DNA of 64,000 nucleotides, taken from positions 16,515,947 through 16,579,946 of the forward strand of contig JAMXIF010000086.1 of the NCBI GenBank assembly GCA_028583685.1. The letters run 5' to 3'. Below the pieces are notes generated by a model. It made no database searches and had not been told where the DNA came from. It worked only from the letters and a program-made list of their open reading frames with translations. A program made the translations under genes and the position numbers. This DNA is from Petaurus breviceps papuanus (Eukaryota; Chordata; Mammalia; Diprotodontia; Petauridae). Of this stretch, positions 55,930-64,000 are shown piece after piece (within the stretch, counting starts at the first letter, position 1; every line of letters begins with the position of its first letter).

Positions 55930-58300
55930 CAGCAATATGTTGTTGATAAGAAATGCACTTGAAGCAAAGATTCACACAGAGTTAAAGTATGGGTCTAGAG
56001 CAAAATCTACTATGCTTCAGTAGAAGTAAAAAGGCAAGGGTAGCAATCATGATCTCAGATGAGGCAATAGCAAAATTAGACTTAGTTAAAAGAAATAGGC
56101 AAGGAAACTTCACTTTTGTGGAAAGCTACCACAGACAACAAATTGATTCCAATAGTAACATATATACAATAATGTCATGATTATCTATACACTTAAAGGA
56201 AAAGTTAAAGAAAAATAAAAATATAAAAGTGAGGCAACCTCAGTATACTTCTTTCAGACCTACATATAGCTAACCAAAAAATAAATAAGAAATAAATTAA
56301 AGACTTGAATAGAATTTTATAAAAATTTAGATATGATAGACCTCTGTGGATTATTGAATGGGAATAGAAAGTAGCATAGCTATTTCAGCTATATATGGCA
56401 CAGTAACAAAAAGAAAATTAATCATGTATTAGGTCAAAAGCATCATAATAAAGCACCCTCACAATCAAGTGCAGGAAAAGCAGAAATATTAAATATATCT
56501 TTTGTGGACCACAATGCAATAAAAATTATATTCAACACAGAGCTACTGAAGAAATGACTAAAAATTAATTCGAGAATAAATAACTAAATCCCCTTTTAGT
56601 AGTAAACAACTCATTCCTAAAGAATAGATGGATCAAGAAAAAAAATCAACAAAACAATACTTAATTTCAGTAATGATAATGACAACAACATGGAATACCA
56701 AGGATGTAGCCAAAGCAGTAGTTAGGGGAAAATTTCAATATCTAAAAACTTTTCTCCATAAAAGAGAAATAGATCAATGAATTTGGCATAAAACTTAAAA
56801 AAGGAAAAGAAAACCAAGAAATTGAGAATCCTCAATTAGACATCAAAATAGAAATCTTGAAAATGAAAGAAAAGATTAACCAAATAAAGAGAAAAAGAAA
56901 AGAATTAATAAATGAAACTAGGAGCTGATCTTTAGGGAGTGGAAATGAGTAATAAAATAGATAAACCATTAGCTAATTTGATTTTTATGGAAATAAAGAG
57001 GAAAAGCAAATCACCAGTATCAAAAATGAAAAAGACAAATTTGCAACAAATAAAAAATAAAGGAGAAATAAGTAAAAGAAAAGGAATAAATTATCAGAAA
57101 CTATTTTGCCCAATTATATACTAGTAAAATTAATGAATAGATTCAATGGATATTTTTAAAATATAAAATGCCCAGATTAAAAGGATAAAAAATAGATCAT
57201 TTATCTAGCCCAATATCAGAAAAACAAAACATCAATAAGCTTAAAAAATTAAAAAAGCAACAACACTGAGACTAGATGAATTTACAAATGAGTTGTACCA
57301 AACATTTAAGTATCAATTAATTCTAATATTACAAAAAGTTTTTGAAAAAAATGAAAAGAAGTGGTCCTAAAATTCTTATATGATTCAGATACAGTTGATA
57401 CCTAAACCAAGGAGAGTCAAAACAGAGAAAGAAAACTATATATCAAAATACCTAATAAATGTTGACGAAAATTTTTTTTAAAGCAATTGGGGTTAAGTAA
57501 TTTGCTCAAGGTTACATGGCCAGTTATTTCTGGTTGTGGTGCTAAGTATCTGAGCCCTGATTTGATTCCCAGGTCATCCCGACACTGGAACCGGAGCTCT
57601 TACTCGCTGAGCCACCTGGCCACCCCATGATGAAAGTTTTTTTATAAAATATATTAACAAGGAGACTTTAGCAACATATCTCAGGTATTATAAACCATGA
57701 TCAGTTTGGATTTAAATCAGGAATTCAGAGTTGGTTCAATATTAGAAAACCTATAAATATGATTGACCATGTTAATAAGAAGTGTAACAAAAATCATGAT
57801 TACATCAATATTTGTAGAAAAAGCTTTTGATGAGAAAAACCTTTTGACACCCATTTCTGTTAAAAACATTTGAAAACATATGTATAAATTGACCTTTCCT
57901 TAATATAATAAGTAGTATCTCTCTAAATCCAAGAGTCAGCATTATATGTAATGGGACTTAAAAAGCGGCCTTTTCATTAAGACTGGGGCAAAGCAAGGAT
58001 GTCCACTATAGCCATTAATATTTTATATAGTGCAAGAAATGTTAGTTGTAAAGATAAGAAAAAATGGAGAGAATAAACATAGACAAAGAGGAAACAAAAT
58101 GATCTCCTTTTGCATATAATATGGTTTTGCTTAGAGGACCCCGGAGTAAATTAAAAAATTAATTGAAGTAATGAACTTTAGTAGTATAGCAGGATGTAAG
58201 ATGAGCCCACATAAATCCTCATCTTTTCTGTATATTACAACAAAATCCAGCAGGAAGAGATAGAGAAATTCCATTTAAAGTAAGTACAAAATGTATAAAA
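55930..58300 (+). mobile_element. Old L1 ORF2 fragment
   Basis: Plus-strand L1 ORF2 text from the endonuclease region ('ttaaaggaaaagttaaagaa', 'tagatatgatagacctctgt') to the reverse transcriptase and beyond ('ttggttcaatattagaaaac', 'actggggcaaagcaaggatg', 'ttgcatataatatggttttg'). Very decayed with no long frame. It lacks both ends and carries a SINE at 57478. Confidence 0.75.
57478..57627 (-). repeat. SINE 'B' monomer with imperfect target duplication
   Basis: 'aaagcaattggggttaagta', 'gccagttatttctggttgtg' and head 'gagccacctggccacccc'. Flanks tgacgaaaattttttt (left) and tgatgaaagttttttt (right). Confidence 0.88.
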
Positions 58301-58310
58301 TACTTAGTAT

Positions 58311-58483
58311 GAAGACACTTCCTAGTTGTGTGACCCCAGGCAAGTCACTTAACCCTGTTTGCCTCAGTTTTCTCATCTATAAAATGAGCTGGAGAAGGAA
58401 ATGGCAATCCACTCCAGTATCTCTGCTAAGAAAACCCCAAATGGGGTTTGAAAGAGTTGGACGTGACAGAACAACAACAAAGA
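58311..58483 (+). repeat. MAR1-type SINE, 5'-truncated
   Basis: 'tgtgtgaccccaggcaagtc', 'agaaggaaatggcaatccac', 'ctaagaaaaccccaaatggg', 'gagttggacgtgacagaaca'. Confidence 0.85.
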
Positions 58484-58904
58484 GAATACTTTCAGTGCAT
58501 CTCCAGTTCTCCACATTTTTTTTTCAAAGATCAATGACACTGCTCTAGTAATCATGTCCTCAATTTCCCTCTGTATCTGATTCAAGACTGATGACCTAAA
58601 CTGATTGAGGATGTCTAACTGATTTTGCCAGCTCCTCACATATCTGAGGAATCAATTTCCTTTTAATCACTTTTGTGTTATCCTTCCCAATCTGAAGACC
58701 ATTATCCTTGGCACAGAAAAGAGAAACAAACCAGGATCTGAACAGTTTTGATTTCTTTGGCATTGGTTAGAGTCATCCCCTCAGCCTATGCAGTGGTTCT
58801 ACGCCTTTGGGCTTTCTTTTGTCTCCAACATATAATACCTCAAGCAAATTTTTAAAGCTCTGTTTGTGGTGCTCAGACTTTATTGTCAAATCTAAGCTTA
58901 TTCT
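58484..58904. other. Unique sequence
   Basis: No gene recognised. Confidence 0.35.
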
Positions 58905-59095
58905 TAGGCAGCTAAGACCTTAGGCACTCCCTAGCTGTGTGACCCTGGGCAAGTCACCTAACCCTATTTGCCTCAATTTCCTCATCTGTAAAATGAGCTG
59001 GAGAAGGAAATGACAAATCACTCCAGTATCTTTGCCAAGAAAACCTCAAATGGGGTCCCAAAGAGTTGGCCATGACTGAACAATAATAACAAAAA
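58905..59095 (+). repeat. MAR1-type SINE
   Basis: 'ctagctgtgtgaccctgggc', 'atctgtaaaatgagctggag', 'aaagagttggccatgactga', AAT-rich tail. Confidence 0.85.
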
Positions 59096-59112
59096 GTCAT
59101 AGTATTTAACAT

Positions 59113-59285
59113 TGGGCAGCTAGGTGGCACAGTGAATATAATGCTGATACTGGAGTCAGGAAGATCTGAGTTCAAATTTGACCTCAGACACTTGCTATGT
59201 GACTCTGGGAAAGTCACTTAACTTTGTTTGTCTCAGTTTCCTCATCTGTAAAGTGAGTGGAGAAGGAAATGGCAAACCTAGCTGC
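59113..59285 (+). repeat. MAR1-type SINE, 3'-truncated
   Basis: Head 'gggcagctaggtggcacagt', 'gtttcctcatctgtaaagtg', stops after 'gaaggaaatggcaaacct'. Confidence 0.85.
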
Positions 59286-59493
59286 ATGACCAGAATTTTC
59301 CTTACTTTTTAGGAAATCATCTGTGTGTTCTCCTGAGTTAAGAGTGATGAGGTGAAATTAAACAGGAAAGTCATCAGCCACATGTAAAAATGCTGACACA
59401 CCTGGAGATGATGGGAAGGGACCCATTTTCATCAGTTCTCAAAATGGAGGAACTGCACTTCTTTCCTTCTTGGACACTCCATTTTTTAAAAAG
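59286..59493. other. Unique sequence
   Basis: Nothing recognised. Confidence 0.35.
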
Positions 59494-59503
59494 TAGTATT
59501 TTA

Positions 59504-59654
59504 GGGGCAGCTAGGTGGTGAGTGAATAGAGCACCAGCCCTGAAGTCAGGAGGACCTGAGTTCAAATCTGACCTCAGACACTTGACACACTTATTAGCCA
59601 TGTGATGTTGGGCAAGTAACTTAATCCCAATTGCCCTCCAAAAAGGAAAAAAAA
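59504..59654 (+). repeat. SINE 'A' with 10-bp target duplication
   Basis: tagtatttta at 59494-59503 and 59655-59664 flanks it; head 'ggggcagctaggtggtgagt', A-rich tail. Confidence 0.92.
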
Positions 59655-59659
59655 TAGTA

Positions 59660-60010
59660 TTTTATTTTTTCCCCAATTATAGGTAAAGGCAATTTTTAGC
59701 AATCATTTTTATAACATTTTGAGTTCCAAATTTTTCTCCTTCCCTCCCTTCCCCTTTTTCTAAAATGGTAAGCAATTTGATATAGGTTGTATGCGTGCAA
59801 TTATGTAAAACATGTAATATGATACAATCTGATATGATCTGATATAATATAATACAATATGGTATGATATATGATATGATATGATGTAATGTAACATAAC
59901 ATAATATAAAATAATATAATATAGTCACAGTTGTGAAAGAAGAAATGGACTTCTTGGACACTTCTTGAGGTCTACATGCAATATTAAGGTGTATATCACA
60001 TTTTTGACAC
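59660..60010 (-). mobile_element. L1 3' UTR fragment with AT microsatellite
   Basis: 'ttttgagttccaaatttttc', 'ctccttccctcccttcccct', 'ggtaagcaatttgatatagg', then a simple repeat at 59818-59935, then 'cacagttgtgaaagaagaaa'. Confidence 0.7.
59818..59935. repeat. ATGAT/ATAAT-rich simple repeat
   Basis: Irregular pentanucleotide array (gatat, aatac, gatgt). It expands at the place where other L1 3' UTR copies read 'aaaacatatttcc'. Confidence 0.85.
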
Positions 60011-61340
60011 ATTATTTTAGGGTTTATATATTTTTTAAAATTCTATTTTATTTTCAGTTCTGAATTCTCTCCATCCCCAAATCCCCTTCCCTCACCCATT
60101 GAGAATGCAAGAAAAGCAAAACCCATTACAAATATGTATAGTCAAAACAAATTCCCACACGAATCATGTCATACACATGTAAGTGTATATATATATGTGT
60201 ATGTATCTATACACATATATATATATACACTTACACGTGTATGATATATACTTATATATATAATATATACTTCAATTTCCTTCTGAGTCCATCCTTTCTT
60301 TCTGGAGGTGGATAGCATGTTTCATCGTGAGTACTCTAGAAATGTAATTGGTTCCATTGTGTTGATCAGAGTTCCTTAACCTTTCAAAGTTTTATCTTTA
60401 AACTATTGTTATATAAATTATTCTACTGTTTTTTCTTACTTCACTCCACATCAGTTCATACAAGTTTCATTCCATTCATCATTAATTACAGTACAATAGC
60501 TTTCCATCACATGCATATCTTATAACTTGTTCAGCCAGTCCCCAGTTGATGGGCATCCCCTCAGTTTCCAAAGCTTTGCTATCATGAAAAGAGCTTCTTT
60601 TAAATGTTTTTATACATATGGGTCATTTTTGTCTTTCTTTGATATCTTTGGAGCATAGAAATAAGAGCAGGTATGTACAGTTTAATAGCCTTTGGGAGCA
60701 TATTGCCAAAATGCTTTCCAGAATGGCTGAACCAGTTCACATCTCCAAGAGCACGTGTCCCTGTTTTCCCACAGACCCTCCAGCATTTATCATTTTCCTT
60801 TTATTTTGTCAAATACAAATCTCATAGGTGTGAGGTGGTGTCTCAGAATTGTTTTTGATGTGCATTTCCTCAATTTTTAGTGATTTAGAACATTTTTTCA
60901 TATGACTATTGACAACTTTGATTTCTTCCTCTGAAAACTGCCTAGTTCTCCTTTGGTCATTTATCAATTGGGGAATGGCTTTTATTCTCATAAATTTGAC
61001 TCACTTCCCTATATATTTTAGTAATGAGAACTTTTTCAGAGAAACTTGCTGCAAAGGCTTTCCCCTCCAATTTCCCATTTCTCCTCTAATTTTACCTTCA
61101 TTGTTTTTGCTTATCTAAAACATTTTTTAATATTATATAACCAAAATTGTTCATTTCCCTTCCCATGAACCTCTTTAATTCTTGTTGGTCAAGAACTCTT
61201 TCCCTCTCTAGAGATCTGACAAGTAATTTCTTCCTCACTACTTTAATTTGTTTATGATGTCACACTTTATAGCTAAATCACATAACCATTTGGAGCTTGT
61301 TTTGATATATAGTATAAGATGTTGATCTATAGCAAGCTAC
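60011..61340 (-). mobile_element. L1 3' end, ~1.3 kb, ORF2 C-terminus plus 3' UTR
   Basis: Antisense phrases in order: 'ctggaggtggatagcatgtt', 'ccccagttgatgggcatccc', 'aacatttaaaagaagc' in reverse, 'cagaatggctgaaccagttc', 'cctctgaaaactgcctagtt' and 'atcaattggggaatggcttt'. The 5' truncation point is near 61340. Confidence 0.8.
60180..60268. repeat. TA/TATG-rich palindromic simple repeat
   Basis: Alternating ta and tg runs with mirrored halves (tgtgtatgtatctatacaca), inside the L1 3' UTR. Confidence 0.85.
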
Positions 61341-62009
61341 TTTCTAGGGGTGCATATTACTGAAGCATATATTTTTCTTTGCTTGTGAATGAAGACACCA
61401 TTCAAAGGCAATCTTGTCACTGATTCCTGTTCAAGCAGAAATGTGAAACTCCTTCTCTGAAGATGAGATTTTACAACTGAGGAACCTTTGCAAATGACCC
61501 TGGTTTTTAGGGGCTGGATAACTTTGAACTGTGATTTTCTAAAGTGGGAATCATTGATGGAGGGGATAGGTTTTAGACATAAACTTGTGCTTTTAATACT
61601 ATCTCCGTTATCTCCAGACTTTTCTAATCAGACCTTTGCACCTGATCAATTCTAGAGGGCTACAAATATCACATTAATAACAGTGTCCAAATCACGTTAC
61701 CCTTTATGTACAGTTTCTACAAGAGAAATGGCTATATAACATAACATTTCCTGAGTTGATACATAGCTTACTTGACTCTATTAACTCTAGAACAGAACAG
61801 ATTTGAGTCTTGGCTTCATCTATACTATCTATACTATTCCTGTCACACTTCTTAGAGTCAGGATCAACATCATGGCCCATCAAACATTTGGACTGAGCAG
61901 AATCCAGAGTGCTGATTGGACCTACACCAGTTTTTTCTGTGTTCTCCTTTGGCTCTCACCCGGTGAGTTCTTCTTGGTTTTTCTACCCTTCTCTTACCAT
62001 ACTTATTTC
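61341..62009. other. Unique sequence with an unnamed repeat
   Basis: 61550-61690 resembles 63330-63470 on the same strand (shared ataaacttgt, ttatctccaa/g). Otherwise nothing recognised. Confidence 0.35.
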
Positions 62010-63225
62010 CTTAGTCACTTCTTCAGGCTCCGCAGGTTTAGGCATCCTCACTGTACAGATGACTACCAGATCTACATATAATAATACTAGCTATCACTTA
62101 GATAGCACTTACTATGTGCCAGGCATTGTGTTAAATGCTGTATAATTATTATCTCATTTGACCCTGGCAACAACCCTAGGAGGTAGGTGCTATTGTTATC
62201 CATTTTACAGATGAGGAAACTAAGGCAAAAGGATGTTAAGTGACTTGCTCAAGGTCACACAGCTAGCATCTGAGGCCATATTTGAAATCAGGTGCTTCCT
62301 AGCTGATTGCCACATATCCTGCCCCAGACTCTCTTCTGAAGAGACTATCTTCACCCAGATGTCCCATACACATCTCAGCTCAACTTCTCTAAACTACAAT
62401 TCATTTTATTTCTCCTCTAAAACCATCCCTTCTTCAAGCTTCCTTGTTTCTGTTAAAGGCATCACCATCCTTTCAGTCATTCCTGATTCTCCCTCAACCC
62501 CCATCAGCTGCCATAGCTACCACTAGCTTTTCACTTACACAGCCAGTTTGGGCTTTCATCACCTCTTACCTGGACAATTGCAACAACCTCCTAAATGCCC
62601 CCCCAACCTGTTTCCAGGCTCTCCCCTTTTCGCTCCATACTCCACACAGTTGCCATATTGATACTGTTAAGACACACATCTAACCATGTCACTATCTTAC
62701 TCAAGTCTTAAGAATTCCCTCTTTCCTCTAGGTTAAAATTCAGAATCCTTAGCTTCACATTTAAAAACTTTCCCATTCTGGTTCCCACCTCCCTTTCCGG
62801 TCTTATCTAATAATCCTTTCTCTTTAACACTCTCTGTTCCTCTCTGACCTGTTACCTCTCTCCCAGTCGTTGCCCGTTATCTTCCACCTTGGTGCCTTTG
62901 CATGGCAGAGGAGGCACCTGTGCTTCGGACACACTCCCCCCAGCCCACCTCTGCTTTTACAATCCCCAGCTTACGTCATAGAACACATGTCTTGCCTCCT
63001 GCATAGGCATGCCCTGGTATATTCAGATTTAAGTTGGTGTTCCCTCCCTCTCCAAATGACTTTTTATTACTTTATATTTAATTTGTATTTACTTGTATCT
63101 CCCCAGTACAATGTAAGCTTCTTCATGGCAGAGATTGTCTAATTTTTGTCTTTGTATTCCCAGCACCTAATACATTGCCTTGCACATACATAGAGTCCTT
63201 TAATGTTTGCTGAATAGAATTTTGA
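62010..63225 (+). mobile_element. L2 LINE 3' region, ~1.2 kb, split by a MIR
   Basis: L2 phrases in order: 'agatgactaccagatctaca', [MIR], 'ttcacccagatgtcccatac', 'caccatcctttcagtcattc', 'tcttacctggacaattgcaa', 'tctaaccatgtcactatctt', 'tggtgcctttgcatggcaga', 'aatgtaagcttcttcatggc', 'cccagcacctaatacattgc', 'tttaatgtttgctgaatag'. One of the longest L2 remnants in the window; old and non-coding. Confidence 0.85.
62078..62312 (-). repeat. MIR-type SINE
   Basis: 'cacttactatgtgccaggca', 'ttatctcatttgaccctggc', 'tccattttacagatgaggaa', 'caaggtcacacagctagcat'. Inserted in L2. Confidence 0.85.
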
Positions 63226-64000
63226 GGTGTGATGAGGTTGTGAGGAAAAGGAGACTGGGCAAGGGGCCTGTAGGCAAAACGTTAGATTGCTCTGAAATGT
63301 GTTTTTGGGTGGGTACTCTAGGGAGGAATCAGTGATAGAGGTAGAAGGCCATAAACTTGTACATTCAGTAATATTCTGATTATCTCCAAATTTCTGTTTA
63401 TCCCCTTGGGTTGATCCATTCTAAAGGGATCCAAAATATCCTCGTCAAAATAATGACAATTTAATATTTCCTTTTGTGTGTAGTTAGCACCCAGGTCCCA
63501 TCTGGACAGCTGAGTGGGAACAACAACATGCTTGTTGACACCTTGGATGAACTGAGAGTCATCAATTACAAGTCTTCCACCAGACCTTACCATCTACCCT
63601 GTCACCCAAATTCCTCAGACCTGTGGGCACTGCAATCTGGCCTACACATATACCTTAGGTACCCCTGAGATTTGACATCTGTCCTTCTGGTGAACTCTTA
63701 GGACCTTCTGGGCCTTCCCATCCACCCACCCTGCAGCTGAAATTTTAACTATGTGCTTTGTTGTCTACCACAATTAGGCTGTGTCTTGTTTTATTTTTGT
63801 TTTTCCATTTGTGGTTCTAGAATTTAACACAGTGCTAGGTACATAGTGCTTAATAATTTTGTTTTTCATCCACTCATTGTATCAGCAATGCCATATTCAC
63901 AATGCCTATAGAGATTACAAATATGCTGATATAATTATCCATCACAAAATACATCAGGTTTGCCATTTGGGGAAATAAACTAGAAAATTTATTAAGATAC
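63226..64000. other. Mostly unique sequence with an L2 end
   Basis: 63330-63470 is the partner of the repeat at 61550-61690. 63800-63850 ('aacacagtgctaggtacata') is an L2-type end. No gene recognised. Confidence 0.35.

Noticed and set aside
61803-62683. Series of plus-strand frames rich in Ser/Pro/Thr
   Set aside because: These are frames through the L2 3' region and an inserted MIR, not a host gene.

Overview
The window looks like nuclear DNA of a marsupial. The evidence is the repeat content: several tRNA-headed SINE families, MIR and L2 relics, SINEs whose 3' tail resembles RTE/BovB LINEs ('gagttggacacgactgaacaac'), marsupial-type L1 with its half-L1 (ORF1-only) relatives, a CR1-like LINE, and endogenous retrovirus LTRs. 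I cannot name the species. One assembly gap (10 N) lies at 17521-17530. I found no intact host protein-coding gene and no tRNA or rRNA gene. The only recognisable host-gene sequence is a processed pseudogene of a small KH-domain protein (34764-35284, minus strand). Nearly every longer open frame lies in a transposable element or in low-complexity DNA.

Layout. 1-860 is GC-rich with a CpG-dense core near 600-740, a possible promoter for a gene outside the window. 861-6640 is mostly unique DNA with scattered SINE, MIR and L1 pieces. 6640-8277 reads as a minus-strand retroviral LTR interrupted by a Tc1/mariner-like MITE with identical 23-bp inverted ends and TA duplications. 9479-14793 is a minus-strand endogenous retrovirus with two LTRs, GAGG target duplications and no recognisable genes inside. 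15025-21630 is one old plus-strand L1 opened by successive insertions: an LTR, a SINE with a GAAA microsatellite, a second L1 3' end, an RTE/CR1-grade LINE that itself carries a SINE, and one further block.

22010-24576 is a full-length half-L1 element (5' UTR, ORF1, G-rich 3' UTR, A-rich tail) with 16-bp target duplications. 24600-33345 is dense in minus-strand L1 3' ends, SINEs and MIRs, including two copies of a head-to-tail dimeric SINE. 33346-44300 is mostly unique, with the KH pseudogene, a probable LTR (36530-37300), a clear solo LTR (40896-41437), and an L2 split by a MIR that is itself split by an LTR. 44309-49445 is another L1/half-L1 5' part containing an inverted 3-kb L1 with 13-bp target duplications. 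49446-64000 alternates unique DNA with L1, L2, MIR and SINE pieces.

No gene system is visible. The interest lies in transposon biology: element structure, parasite-on-parasite nesting with readable target duplications, a dimeric SINE, and an LTR that carries an open frame. Family names come from recognising sequence by eye; no database was searched.
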